A program made the position numbers and the translations under genes. From CBDDBU01 sp965226045 (lineage in GTDB: Bacteria > Pseudomonadota > Alphaproteobacteria > VGEJ01), in contig CBDDBU010000024.1 in assembly GCA_965226045.1 (NCBI GenBank), positions 196,174-260,173 on the forward strand: a stretch of 64,000 nucleotides of DNA. Reading direction: 5' to 3'. Positions 17,672-26,053 of this stretch are shown in pieces (position 1 is the first letter of the stretch; each line of letters begins with the position of its first letter). The notes beneath the pieces are model-generated. The model did not search any database, was not told the origin of the DNA, and saw only the letters and a list, made by a program, of their open reading frames with translations.

Positions 17672-18056
17672 GTGGCTCTCCTCTTCGCGGTCCGCCCGGC
17701 CCCTCCCAAGCCACCTTGGCGAACGCTGCCACCCGGCCCAAACGCCGCGCGGTTCCAAGAGTACAGGCAAACTCGGGTTTCTAGCCTATCTCGTTTGCGT
17801 GGCAGGCGGCCGGGCGACACACGCCGCTCGGACCACGCCCGAGACCCGCGCGAAGCTCCAGCCCGACGTTGACACCTCGGCGTGCGCGTCTCGGCGAACC
17901 GTCTCGCTCGCCATCACCAATGGCGTCGCGCTCAATGAGGTGGATAACCAAGCGGTGGCCTGTGTGACGCCCTGTGCCGCGCCTGCTTTACACCTCGGCG
18001 AAGCCTAGGAGTTCGGTGACCCTCGCGAGGTCATCACCTTGATTCCTCCCCGCTCT
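17672..18056. other. No gene recognised
   Basis: About 385 bases upstream of the Dabb gene and downstream of the broken HTH gene. Open frames here have no recognisable protein signal, and no RNA gene, IS end or clear repeat was seen. The promoter of the former Dabb-GMC operon should lie in its left part. Confidence 0.5.
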
Positions 18057-18286
18057 CTAGTCCCGCCGCTTCATCCTCACCCCAGGCTGGTCGCCGTTGG
18101 TGAACTCGACGCCGGCTGATTCGAGGGCTTTCTTGACGGCAGTCGCGTTGCTACCGAGCTACGGGCCATCCCCAACTTTTCCATACGCTGAATAGTCGGC
18201 AGCGACACTCCGGACGTGGCCGCCAACTGCTTCTGGTCCCACTCGGCAAAAGCCCGAGCCGCCTTCATCTGTTGCGGCGTAATCAT
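18057..18286 (-). pseudogene. Small XRE-type helix-turn-helix regulator, frameshifted
   Basis: The first 40 residues are a clear HTH (MITPQQMKAARAFAEWDQKQ, then LAATSGVSLPTIQRMEKLG). A one-base shift near 18150-18165 moves the expected end, AVKKALESAGVEFTNGD then QPGVRMKRRD, to a different frame ending at 18057. Together they give a protein of about 75 residues typical of small Cro/XRE proteins of alphaproteobacterial mobile regions. With the frame as written, the C-terminus is nonsense. Confidence 0.8.
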
Positions 18287-18390
18287 GTTTTATTCCATCA
18301 TACGTGACATCCTGCGATTGACGTGGGGAACGTCTCTCTCTATGTTTTGTACATAACTGGTGGTCTCTCGTCAATCAAGGGAGAGTGGAA

Positions 18391-18552
18391 ATGCCTTACC
18401 AAGCAACCCCGACCCAATGCACCGTCCCCACCTGGCGCATCAAACAACTCAAGACGCTGGCCCGGACCGTGCGCGCCGCCGATGCCCGGCTCACCGAGGC
18501 GCTTGACGACCTGGCCGAGGGGCCAGAGCCGGCCGCCGACATTTCGCACTGA
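18391..18552 (+). CDS. Small hypothetical protein, 53 residues
   Basis: The ATG is preceded by GGGAGAG at a good distance. The product is helical and charged (VPTWRIKQLKTLARTVRAAD, then ARLTEALDDLAEGPE). Just past the stop, another frame encodes a further helical segment (LSYHEGRADNALRRFREAAT) and ends at a TAG near 18723. This could be a continuation after a one-base indel or a second small gene. No family recognised. The setting among HTH and Tat-signal small genes suggests a phage or integrative-element remnant. Confidence 0.45.
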   Translation: MPYQATPTQCTVPTWRIKQLKTLARTVRAADARLTEALDDLAEGPEPAADISH

Positions 18553-18745
18553 GCTACCACGAGGGGCGCGCTGACAATGCGCTCAGGCGCTTCCGAGAAG
18601 CGGCCACGTCGCTGGCCGACTGGTCAGACTCGGCTGCGCGTACCAGCAAAGAAGAAGAGGCCTCACGGTGCTGTCACACCCGCGACCCCTGTTGTTTCCA
18701 CCCCCATCGCAAGGGAAGCAAGTAGGGAGAAGGGCCATGACCTTA

Positions 18746-20134
18746 TCAGCCCGTTGAAAAAGGCGTCATTGACCGGGTTTCACGCCACGGCGAAGCATAT
18801 CGCGGCGAAGGCGGTTTCGCCATCCTCCGAGACGATGAGGACGATCTGAACGACCAGGACGGCTCCAGCGGCGTAACAAGCACGAACAAGGCGCCAATTC
18901 CGCCCGCCACGGCCTCCTTCGGGGTGCCGGCGCCGATGAGTTGGCGCATCAGCAACGATAGGTTGTGGCCGGCGACGTGAAGCAGGTATCGCTTGTGCAC
19001 GTTCTCGCGGCCCCGAAGCCAGGTCCGGCGCATACCGCCGCGATCGAGGTTGTGGGCAAAGGAGCGCTCGACGATCTCGGCGCGCAGCTTGAAGGCTTCC
19101 CTGGCCACCCCCGATAACAGCCGGGTCCGGTTGTTGGTGACCGCCCGGCGAGCCGCATCATCTCCGTGCCAGCGCGCAAAACCCTTCTGCTTGGGCTCGG
19201 AGATCCGGCTCTTCCAGGGGCCGTCGTCGAGCGCCTTCAAGACCAACCGTGAGTGGTAGCCCTTATCGGTCACACATTCGGCCGGATCTTCGGCCGTCGG
19301 CGCCACATCCACCGCCTCGAGGTTTGCCTCGGCCGCCGCCAGGGTCTTGGGAAGCGTTGTCGTATCGCCCTCGTCGGCCGGGTGCAGCTCCGCCGCCACC
19401 ACCGCGCCGGTGTCCAGATCCACCGCGTGCTCGGGCTTGTAGGCCAGGTGCGTGGTGCCGTCCTTCATCTTGGCGATCTTGGCCTCGGGGTCGCTCCTGG
19501 AAACCCAGTCCTGGTTCGAGAGCTTCTTGCCCTTGCGCTTGCGGTCCAGACGCGCCAGGTCCTCAGCCGTGGGTGTCTCGATACCGCTCTCCTGGGCCAA
19601 GCGCTCCAGCATCCCCCGGTAACCCTCGCCCGTGTCCCTCCGCACGATGTTGCGCAGCGCCGCGTTGGCCTCCATGGTCGAGGCATCCACCCCGATGCGC
19701 TCGCCCTTCACCAGACCCGCCTCGGCGATCAGCGCCAGGACCCAGTCAAACACCGCCGTGTGGACTTCATGGGGCAGGCGCGCGCGGGTCCGTGACAGCC
19801 AGGAATGGTCCGGCACCCGTTCCCGCATCTCCAACAGCAGGAACTCCCGTAGCGACAGGGAATCCGAGCAGCGCCACTCCAGCCCACGCTCAGAGTCGAT
19901 ACCCTCGAAGTAGCCCACCAGGTGCATACGGAAGTAGCGCCCGGGTGGCACCGAAGGCGCCCCCATCCTGGCCGCGTAATAGGGCTGGCAGACCGCCTCG
20001 GCGAAGCCGTCGAAGCCGCCCTCGATCAGTACCAACTGCAGGCGGTCGTAAAATACATGACCTGGCGAGCGCGGCATCTCCGACCAGCTCACCATCAAGT
20101 CCCCCTGACGATCCTTCTGCTGTCCCATCGCCAT
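18746..20134 (-). CDS. DDE transposase (IS4/IS5/IS1182-like superfamily)
   Basis: About 462 residues. The ATG at 20134 is preceded by GAAGGGGGG. Motifs include PGRYFRMHLVGYFEGIDSER, VPDHSWLSRTRARLP, GERIGVDASTMEANAALR with the first Asp, AYKPEHAVDLDTGAVVAAE, CVTDKGYHSR with the second, and IVERSFAHNLDRGGMRR. After GIGALFVL the C-terminus is Ser/Arg-rich, whereas a neighbouring frame reads hydrophobically (AAGAVLVVQIVLIVSEDGE). A one-base shift near 18875 may therefore have altered the last 45 residues. Its exact IS family was not recognised with certainty. Confidence 0.8.
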   Translation of the reverse strand: MAMGQQKDRQGDLMVSWSEMPRSPGHVFYDRLQLVLIEGGFDGFAEAVCQPYYAARMGAPSVPPGRYFRMHLVGYFEGIDSERGLEWRCSDSLSLREFLLLEMRERVPDHSWLSRTRARLPHEVHTAVFDWVLALIAEAGLVKGERIGVDASTMEANAALRNIVRRDTGEGYRGMLERLAQESGIETPTAEDLARLDRKRKGKKLSNQDWVSRSDPEAKIAKMKDGTTHLAYKPEHAVDLDTGAVVAAELHPADEGDTTTLPKTLAAAEANLEAVDVAPTAEDPAECVTDKGYHSRLVLKALDDGPWKSRISEPKQKGFARWHGDDAARRAVTNNRTRLLSGVAREAFKLRAEIVERSFAHNLDRGGMRRTWLRGRENVHKRYLLHVAGHNLSLLMRQLIGAGTPKEAVAGGIGALFVLVTPLEPSWSFRSSSSSRRMAKPPSPRYASPWRETRSMTPFSTG

Positions 20135-20214
20135 CAGCGACCCCCCTTCAGGCCAGGACACCAGAGAATCAGACCATGCCGACTTCGTCCAGGGAAGACT
20201 TCGTCAACGGGCTG
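18747..20214. mobile_element. DDE insertion sequence of unassigned family
   Basis: The ends show the inverted repeat CAGCCCGTTGA (18747 onward; complement ending at 20214). One large transposase gene fills the inside. The flanks (CCTTAT on the left, CTATGC on the right) give no certain target duplication. It sits among the small phage-like genes. Only one copy is present in the window. Confidence 0.75.
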
Positions 20215-20240
20215 CTATGCCCGCCGCTTAGCCCAGTCAA

Positions 20241-20654
20241 TTGGCTGACGAGATCGCTGACGCCCAGTCCTTGATGACCTACTGGCACCGGATGACCCGG
20301 CTGACCATCGTCACCCTACGCCAGCGTCGCCGGTCGATGGTCGCCTACCCCGACCAGGCGGAAGTGATCCGCGCGGAGGCCGCAGACCTAGAGGCCGACA
20401 TCCGCCAGGGATTCGGGTTCTACAGGAAGGCCCAAGCCCGGCTGCGCATCCTCACAACCCGCGCCCGAGCTACCAGCCAGGAGGGCGGCATGACCAAGCT
20501 CACGCGCCGTCAGGCGATCGTGACGGCCGCAGCAAGCGCCGTCGTCGCCACCACCATTCCGTCCGCCGTCGTCGACACCTTCGACCCAGCCGCCTGGTTT
20601 GGCGGAGGCCACCCGGCTCGGACACCGCATTGCGCTGTGGGACACCCACGGTGA
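20241..20654 (+). CDS. Hypothetical protein, phage-like, with an internal second start
   Basis: The frame opens at TTG 20241 (ATG at 20274 is an alternative) and encodes a helical, charged segment (DQAEVIRAEAADLEADIRQG, then FGFYRKAQARLRI). In the same frame, an ATG at 20490 with GGAGGGCGG upstream begins what looks like a separate secreted protein (MTKLTRRQAIVTAAASAVV). Two genes may have been joined by loss of a stop. The final residues after FDPAA are probably out of frame. No family is recognised. Confidence 0.4.
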   Translation: MADEIADAQSLMTYWHRMTRLTIVTLRQRRRSMVAYPDQAEVIRAEAADLEADIRQGFGFYRKAQARLRILTTRARATSQEGGMTKLTRRQAIVTAAASAVVATTIPSAVVDTFDPAAWFGGGHPARTPHCAVGHPR

Positions 20655-20856
20655 TGGGCATTTCGGCATTCTCGATATCTACCCCGCGGGTGGACCACAA
20701 GGCTCCCGCGGGCTCTTGACCGTCGCGAGCGTGTATGCTCTGCGCTGGACGGGCTTTGGTGGTAGGCTCGACGAGATCTGCAAAATCCAAGCTTCGACGT
20801 GCTCTGCGCCGAAGGTGGCAAATCGATTACATGGAGAATGCGATGAACAAATTTAG
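20490..20856 (+). pseudogene. Small Tat/Sec-signal protein, frameshifted
   Basis: It starts with MTKLTRRQAIVTAAASAVVA, a twin-arginine-like signal. Near 20595-20605 the coding signal passes to the next frame, which runs AEATRLGHRIALWDTHGDGH, FGILDIYPAGG and LLTVASVYALRW before degrading. A one-base indel around the GTTTGG run explains this. The product is unknown; similar short signal-bearing proteins occur beside phage-like genes. It cannot be translated as one protein as written. Confidence 0.45.
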
Positions 20857-21169
20857 TGAATGGCGGAGCCTCGTCATCGGCCTTGCGATTGGCTTGGTAG
20901 CGGGGCCAATCATCACGAGCATTGTTGGCTGGCAGGTCAGCAGCGGTACGATGGAAGAGCAGGTGAGCGCCGCCGTTGTCGAGCAGCAGGCACTATTCTG
21001 CGAAGAACGGGCAATGGCAGACCCAGCCTATGTCGACGCTGCCACTTTCGACGCGCTCGATTTCGCTGGGAAACGTGATTTTACCACCCCGCATGCGCAG
21101 ATGCCGGGCCAGGACGCCGCCGACCGCGCAGTGGTTAATGCCTGCACACGTAACCTCAGAGAGGGATAG
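20843..21169 (+). CDS. Small membrane-anchored hypothetical protein, 108 residues
   Basis: The ATG at 20843 has GGAG 6 bases upstream. One N-terminal transmembrane helix (LVIGLAIGLVAGPIITSIVG, about 10-29) is followed by a soluble part containing VVEQQALFCEERAMADP, then VDAATFDALDFAGKRDF and DAADRAVVNACTRNL. The single cysteine near the start of the soluble part and another near the end could pair in the periplasm. It resembles uncharacterised short proteins seen in other alphaproteobacteria. The gene is intact. Confidence 0.6.
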   Translation: MNKFSEWRSLVIGLAIGLVAGPIITSIVGWQVSSGTMEEQVSAAVVEQQALFCEERAMADPAYVDAATFDALDFAGKRDFTTPHAQMPGQDAADRAVVNACTRNLREG

Positions 21170-21390
21170 CCGGGCCCGCCGCGAGGCACGCAGGCCATGT
21201 TGGAGGCGTCGCCGATTGCGAGGACGCCGGACAGTGACCAGCGGCAGGCCCATTGGGGTGGCCGTTGGGGCGGTGCGCGACGGCATCTAAGAATTCCACG
21301 TGATCGCGCCCAATCCCGTCTGTGTGTTACCCACGCTCTCCTTTTCGAAAGTGTGGGGCGCGCAAAGCATTGAATTAGCGAGAGAAATAC

Positions 21391-22767
21391 GAGCTATAAC
21401 CGAATCTTGTGTACGGCGTTGAAATGAAGGCGGCGTATCCTGGTGATTGTTGATGTCACCACTTGAGCTAAGCCAAGGAAGGATAGGCCATGAAAGAGAA
21501 TACCGTTGTTGCTTTTCAAAACCCATCTGATTTTCAGAAAGATCCGTTGACGGAAGTTCTACAAGCTGGAGCTCGCGAGTTGTGTGGCCCAAGCCGTTGA
21601 GGCCGAGGTCTCCGTGTTTTTGGGTAGCCATGCGGCGCTTGTTGATGCCGCCGGCCGCCGCCGGGTTGTCCGCAATGGATATCTGCCGGAACGCTTCATC
21701 CAGACCGGGATCGGCCCGGTGAGCGTGCGCCAACCCCGTGTGCGGGACCGGGGGGACGGCGCCATCCGGCTTCACGTCGGCGATCCTGCCGCGCTATCTG
21801 CGCCGCGCCAAGAGCCTGGAAGACCTTTTGCCATGGCTGTATCTGAAGGGCATTTCCACCGGCGACTTCGGGGAAGCCTTGGCGGCGCTCCTGGGGAGCT
21901 CCGCGCCGGGGCTTTCGGCCTCCACGATCACCCGGCTGAAAGAGGTCTGGGGGGTTGAGGCGGAGCGCTGGCAACGGCGCGACCTCACGGCCAAGCGCTA
22001 CGTCTATTTCTGGGTGGACGGCATCTATTTCAGCGCCCGCATGGAGGAAGAGAAGCAGTGCATCCTGGTGATCGTCGGGGCCACGGACAAGGGACAGAAG
22101 GAACTGATCGCCATCGCCGACGGCTATCGCGAAAGTGAGCAGTCCTGGCTCGAAGTTCTGCTCGATCTCAAGCGGCGCGGCCTTGAAATGGGTCCGCAAC
22201 TGGCGCTCGGCGACGGCGCGCTCGGCTTCTGGAAGGCGCTCCGCCAAGTCTACCCAGGCGCCCGCGAGCAACGCTGCTGGGTTCACAAGACGGGCAACGT
22301 CTTGAACAAGCTGCCCAAGGGTCTGCAAAAGAAAGCCAAGGGGCGCCTGCAAGACATCTGGATGGCCGAAACCAGGAAGGATGCCGAGAGCGCCTTCGAC
22401 TTCTTCCTGGAAGCCTACGGGCCGAAGTACGACAAGGCCGCGGCCTGCCTGGCCAGGGACCGCGACGTCCTGCTGACGTTCTACGACTTCCCCGCCGAGC
22501 ACTGGAAGCATGTACGCACGACCAACCCCATCGAGAGCACGTTCGCCACGGTTCGTCTGCGCACCTACCGGACCAAGGGCTGCCTGTCGCGCAAGACGGC
22601 GATGGCCATGGTCTTCAAACTATGCCAGTGCGCCCAGAGAAAATGGAGAAAACTCGATGGATCGAACCATCTCGCCGAGATCATTCGCGGCGTCAAATTC
22701 GTAGATGGAGAACGCCAGGATCGCGCCGCCGCATGATCAGCCCATACACAACTTTTGACAATAGCTC
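21391..22767. mobile_element. IS256-family element, type B
   Basis: Ends GAGCTAT....TTGTGTA.GG are found as inverted repeats (21391 onward; complement ending at 22767). The enclosed transposase is of the mutator family but different from type A. No matching 8-base target duplication was found (AGAAATAC left, TGGGGTAA right). The flanks may therefore have been rearranged. The right flank is a truncated membrane-protein gene. Confidence 0.75.
21490..22736 (+). pseudogene. IS256-family transposase (type B), two frameshifts
   Basis: It begins at ATG 21490 (MKENTVVAFQNPSDFQKD). The coding signal switches frame near 21583 (to AQAVEAEVSVFLGSHAAL) and again near 21750 (to SAILPRYLRRAKSLEDLLPW). The long third part is a normal mutator transposase with VYFWVDGIYFSARMEEEKQC, LALGDGALGFWKAL and HVRTTNPIESTFATVRLRT. 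Repaired, it would be about 415 residues. As written it cannot give an active enzyme. Confidence 0.85.
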
Positions 22768-22782
22768 TGGGGTAATGGCTGG

Positions 22783-23325
22783 GTGACGCACCAGTACCAG
22801 AACCCAGGCTGGAGAGATCCTGTCTACCAACTGGCCTACTCCAACATTCGCATCGACCCGCGCGCCTATGACGGCAAGCAGGAACGGGCACGCGTCCAAG
22901 CGCTGCTGGCGCAGGTGGCGGCCTATGATGGGCAAGCTTTTCCAGACCATATCGACGAGGAGTTTGCCGCTTTGGCGGCTGAGAAGGCTGCCGCAAACCC
23001 GCTGCGCCATTGGATCCTACGGCCGCTGGAGCGGACCACGCGCATGTGGTTCAACCCCTACAACAGCAGCGGGTGGCCGGTATCGCTGGATACCTCGGAA
23101 ATGACGGGCAGCGGTGGAGTTGGCGACGGGGTGTGGGCGTTGGTCGTGAGCAATCCCTTGCCGGCGATGGTCAAGGGCAGCACGGCCGTGTACCGGGTAG
23201 GTTTGATCGTAGCCGGATTGTCGCTACTGGTGTGGAGTCTGTCCCGCGTCCCCCGCCGTTTCGGGCCGTCATTTGGCTGGCGGCGCTGTACGCGGCCTCC
23301 AAGACCGTGTTTTTCAACGCCCTAG
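22783..23325 (+). pseudogene. C-terminal fragment of a polytopic membrane protein, possibly a GT39-type glycosyltransferase
   Basis: The 5' end is cut by the type B IS256 and the 3' end by IS1182. The remaining part has a periplasmic-looking segment (YSNIRIDPRAYDGKQERARV, then IDEEFAALAAEKAAANPLRH) and a helix AVYRVGLIVAGLSLLVWSLS. A frameshift near 23246 moves the next helix (VIWLAALYAASKTVFFNA) to another frame. The pattern recalls the C-terminal region of dolichyl-phosphate-mannose-type glycosyltransferases, from memory only. Non-functional. Confidence 0.55.
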
Positions 23326-23400
23326 CAGCCTGTCGGACTGAGGTCCGCGAGAATGGGTGTGGACGGATCGCGATGTGGAGAGGTCATGGGATCGAGCGCC

Positions 23401-23601
23401 TTTCGTGAGGACACGGAGTGCGGTCGCTTGGCCGCGCGTACCGCAGGGTGAGTATACTCTTATGCCCTCTCGTGAGGGCACGAAGTACGTTCGCTTGCTC
23501 GCGCGTGCCGCAAGGCGAGCATACTCTTATTCCTTTTCGCGAGGTACGGAGTCCGGCCGCCTGCTCAAGCGTATTGCAAGGTGAACATTCTCTTTATGTT
23601 C
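23401..23601. repeat. Three 67-base imperfect tandem repeats in IS1182 copy A
   Basis: Units begin at 23401, 23468 and 23535 with T(T/C)TCG(T/C)GAGG and contain C(G/A)CGCGT.CCGCA.GG.GAG.ATACTCTTAT-like blocks. They lie between the left end of the element and the stop of the transposase. The same array is found in copy B at 50706-50906. They may be transposase binding sites, or structured RNA at the end of the transcript; the sequence alone does not tell. Confidence 0.8.
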
Positions 23602-24923
23602 CAGGCCAGGGTCACCAGGTTCCATTCGCCCGTGACCTTGTCCAGGCCGCGTAGCGAGAACTGGCGGAAGCCCATGGCCGATTTGATGATGCCGAACACC
23701 GGTTCCGGCGTTTGCTTGCGCAGGGCGTAGAGTTGCCGGCCCTCGGGCGTCGCCAGTCGATGTGTCATCGCTTCCAGCGGCGTCGGGTTCTCCGGGGGCG
23801 GCGGCGCGCCGGCGAAGCGGTCCTTCCAGGAGAGATGATGGCGTTCCCGGCCGGGCGTGATCAACGGCGCGATCTCGGCCTCGGCGCAGGCGTTCACGTT
23901 GGCCTCGCTGAAGTAGCCGCTGTCCGCCAGCAGGGTCTCGGGCGCGCCCAGCGCCTCGGGAAGGCGGGCGAGCGCTTCCAGCGCCGGCTCGATTTGCCGC
24001 TTGTCGTTGGGGGCCTGGACCACGTCGTTGGTGACCACCAGCAGGCTGTCGGCCGCCACCAGGGCTTGGGCGTTGTAGGCCTGTTCGAAGCCGCCGCCGG
24101 CCACCGGCATGATGCGCGAGTCCGCGTCGGTCAGATTGACCTGGTCCTTCGGCCCGGGCCCGGCCACCGGCGGCTCGGGTGGACGGCCGCCCGGCTTGCG
24201 GCCCGTCTTCTCGGCCTTCTCCGCGCGCGCCTCGAGCTTCGCCTCGTACTCGGCCCGTTCCCGCTCAAGGCGTTCGCGCGCCCGCGCCTCGATCACCGCC
24301 TTAGCCTCGGCGATGCGGGCCAGACGATCCTCGCGCCGGGCCAGTTCCTCGGGCACCGACATCCCGTCGGGCACATCCGCCCCATCGGCCGCCTCCGCCA
24401 ACGCCATCAACTCCGCCACCTCGGCCTTCAACCGGGCTTCGAGCTCGCAGGCGTGTTTCCACGACAGCGCGCTGTGCCGGCTCGCGTTGGCGTGCACCTT
24501 GGTGCCGTCCAGCGCCACCGTGCCGAGCTTCAGCACCCCGGCTTCCCGGGCCAGCAGCAGCACCTCGACGAACAGCCCTTCGATCCGGTCGAGAAAACGC
24601 CGCCGGAACGCGGCGATGGTATCGTGGTCGGGATGATCGTTGGCCGCGATGAAGCGGAAAGCGACAGAATCATAGGTCGCGCGCTCCAACTTGCGGCTCG
24701 AAAACACCCCCGTGGCGTAGCCGTAGACCAGAAGCCCCAGCAGCATGCTCGGGTGATAGGACGCCGAGCCCGAGCCGCGATAGGCCTTCACGAACGCCGA
24801 GAGGTCCAACTGCTCGATCACCTCGACCACGAAGCGCGCCAGATGCCGCTCGGGAAGCCATTCCTCCACCGACGGCGGCAGCAGAAACCCCGTCTCCCGG
24901 TCGACCGGTCGGAAATTGCTCAT
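23565..24923 (-). CDS. IS1182-family transposase (copy A)
   Basis: 452 residues from the ATG at 24923, which has GGAGG 5 bases upstream (an ATG at 24953 is also in frame). The N-terminus MSNFRPVDRETGFLLPPSVE and the block GSGSASYHPSMLLGLLVYGY are typical. The DDE core includes GTVALDGTKVHANASRH and LLADSGYFSEANV, followed by KTPEPVFGIIKSAMGFRQFS-like residues with the glutamate. A charged coiled-coil insert (about 160-235) lies between. It is intact, so the element may be mobile. Confidence 0.93.
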   Translation of the reverse strand: MSNFRPVDRETGFLLPPSVEEWLPERHLARFVVEVIEQLDLSAFVKAYRGSGSASYHPSMLLGLLVYGYATGVFSSRKLERATYDSVAFRFIAANDHPDHDTIAAFRRRFLDRIEGLFVEVLLLAREAGVLKLGTVALDGTKVHANASRHSALSWKHACELEARLKAEVAELMALAEAADGADVPDGMSVPEELARREDRLARIAEAKAVIEARARERLERERAEYEAKLEARAEKAEKTGRKPGGRPPEPPVAGPGPKDQVNLTDADSRIMPVAGGGFEQAYNAQALVAADSLLVVTNDVVQAPNDKRQIEPALEALARLPEALGAPETLLADSGYFSEANVNACAEAEIAPLITPGRERHHLSWKDRFAGAPPPPENPTPLEAMTHRLATPEGRQLYALRKQTPEPVFGIIKSAMGFRQFSLRGLDKVTGEWNLVTLAWNIKRMFTLQYA

Positions 24924-25048
24924 GACGGCCTCCATCACGCGCGGGCAAATCAACTGATACCATCGAATCCTATTTCGACTCCCGGCTCAAGTCCGACAGG
25001 CTGCTAGGATGAACCTCATAAGGCTATCCTAGTTAGCCGCTATGATTG

Positions 25049-25282
25049 CTACGCGACTCGTCTCTCGGCTTCATTGTAAGCGAGTGCGGTCTTCACATCG
25101 TCGTCTGTTAGGGAAGGATATTCGCGCAGAATGTGAGCCGTGGAGAAACCGGCCTCATGGTAACGCTTGATTGTGGCCACAGGGATGCGCGTACCATCAA
25201 TGGTCGCTGCGTTGCGGGCTACGAAACGGCTCTTTCTTATCTTGCCAATCTGGTCGCGTTTGCGCTGCCTCAAGTCATGCAT
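25049..25282 (-). CDS. DUF433-domain protein
   Basis: 77 residues. The DUF433 signature is clear: GTRIPVATIKRYHEAGFSTA, then ILREYPSLTDDDVKTAL. DUF433 is a small winged-helix-like fold often found as an antitoxin or joined to a MerR-type domain. The ATG at 25282 lies inside the end of the upstream HTH gene (13-base overlap), and AGGGAG precedes it at the right distance, indicating translational coupling rather than a frameshift. No PIN/DUF5615-type toxin gene follows; the next sequence is the IS1182 end. Confidence 0.8.
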   Translation of the reverse strand: MHDLRQRKRDQIGKIRKSRFVARNAATIDGTRIPVATIKRYHEAGFSTAHILREYPSLTDDDVKTALAYNEAERRVA

Positions 25283-25695
25283 GCCGCGCTCCCTTCGCTA
25301 ATTACGTTCTTGAGGAACACGACTGGGGCCAATTGACCCTCAATATTCTCCGCAAAATCACTTCCTGGTTCGCCTACGTAAAATTCTCTGCCCAACATAT
25401 AGACCTGTGACCTCGCCCACAGAGATGGTTCGTAGTTGGCGAGCCGTTCAGCGAATTTCCGAAGCCGTTGCAGCGAAACGTCATATTGGTTTCGGCGCAA
25501 GGAGAGCGTGCGTAACCCTACTGCATCGCGAAAGGAGTAAACGCGACTGTACGGCGACCTGCGGTTGTCTGCCGCGTATTGAGGGGAAAAGAAGCCGAGC
25601 TTGTCCCAATAGGCTAGCTGGCTCTTGGTGAGCCTCGTGAGCTGGGTCACGTTGTCTGCGCTGAACGCGAAGACCACGTTTCCAACGTCCGTCAT
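25270..25695 (-). CDS. MerR-like helix-turn-helix protein
   Basis: 141 residues from ATG 25695 (MTDVGNVVFAFSADNVTQLT). A MerR-type DNA-binding domain is seen in TRLTKSQLAYWDKLGFFSP and SRVYSFRDAVGLRTLSLRRN, followed by VSLQRLRKFAERLANYEPS. The C-terminal part (VYMLGREFYVGEPGSDF, then APVVFLKNVI) resembles the middle segment of larger HTH-DUF433 proteins. In those proteins the DUF433 follows in one chain; here it is a separate overlapping gene. It probably regulates its own operon. Confidence 0.7.
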   Translation of the reverse strand: MTDVGNVVFAFSADNVTQLTRLTKSQLAYWDKLGFFSPQYAADNRRSPYSRVYSFRDAVGLRTLSLRRNQYDVSLQRLRKFAERLANYEPSLWARSQVYMLGREFYVGEPGSDFAENIEGQLAPVVFLKNVISEGSAACMT

Positions 25696-25873
25696 CGAGC
25701 ACTTCCCCGTCGCCGTGCAGCATATCGGGGCCCAGCAACCCTGGCACCCGACAACCCCCATAGGTCCGCACCGCCGCGACGATCGCCGCAGCCGGGGCCG
25801 GCGGCACCAACGTCACGCGCTCAAGGATATCGTTGGGCAGCGCATTTGGATCAAGCTCATCGTGGTGTTGCAT
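25481..25873 (-). CDS. Hypothetical protein, possibly a decayed gene start
   Basis: The ATG at 25873 is preceded by a good GAGGTGAG site. The first 60 residues look protein-like (MQHHDELDPNALPNDILERV, then APAAAIVAAVRTYGG). The later part overlaps the HTH gene by over 200 bases in another frame and becomes Arg-rich, so the original protein probably ended or shifted near 25690. No family recognised. It may be the first gene of the HTH-DUF433 operon, now damaged. Confidence 0.3.
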   Translation of the reverse strand: MQHHDELDPNALPNDILERVTLVPPAPAAAIVAAVRTYGGCRVPGLLGPDMLHGDGEVLDDGRWKRGLRVQRRQRDPAHEAHQEPASLLGQARLLFPSIRGRQPQVAVQSRLLLSRCSRVTHALLAPKPI

Positions 25874-26053
25874 CGGCTCACCTCACTCAATCCTGCCCTG
25901 TAGGGCACGCGCCGACATCGCCCTCCGGGCCGCGCACGGCGCTAATCTATCTCATTCACGACGCTATTGCAGCGCGGCGCCGCGCGATTGTCGTGGCGTT
26001 CGAGCCGACATCGGGGCTAACGTCGCGCCCTTCCTCTCACCCAGGACACCACA

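Larger units (their letters stand above)
23326..25003. mobile_element. IS1182-family element, copy A (1678 bp)
   Basis: The ends CAGCCTGTCGGACT.GAG are inverted repeats, flanked by CTAG on both sides (23322-23325 and 25004-25007). The same CTAG is found at the ends of copy B, showing a palindromic 4-base target. The transposase is intact. The left third holds a triple 67-base tandem repeat. The element closes the broken glycosyltransferase-like gene on the left. Confidence 0.93.

Noticed and set aside
23401..23601. CRISPR array
   Set aside because: The three 67-base repeats follow each other without spacers and belong to IS1182; there are no cas genes.
23712..25007. Plus-strand open frame of 431 codons opposite the IS1182 transposase
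   Set aside because: Shadow of the IS1182 transposase caused by codon bias; composition dominated by Leu/Arg/Gly/His with no domain.
25049..25873. Classical toxin-antitoxin module
   Set aside because: DUF433 can be an antitoxin, but no PIN, RelE or DUF5615 toxin lies next to it; the neighbour is a MerR-like HTH.
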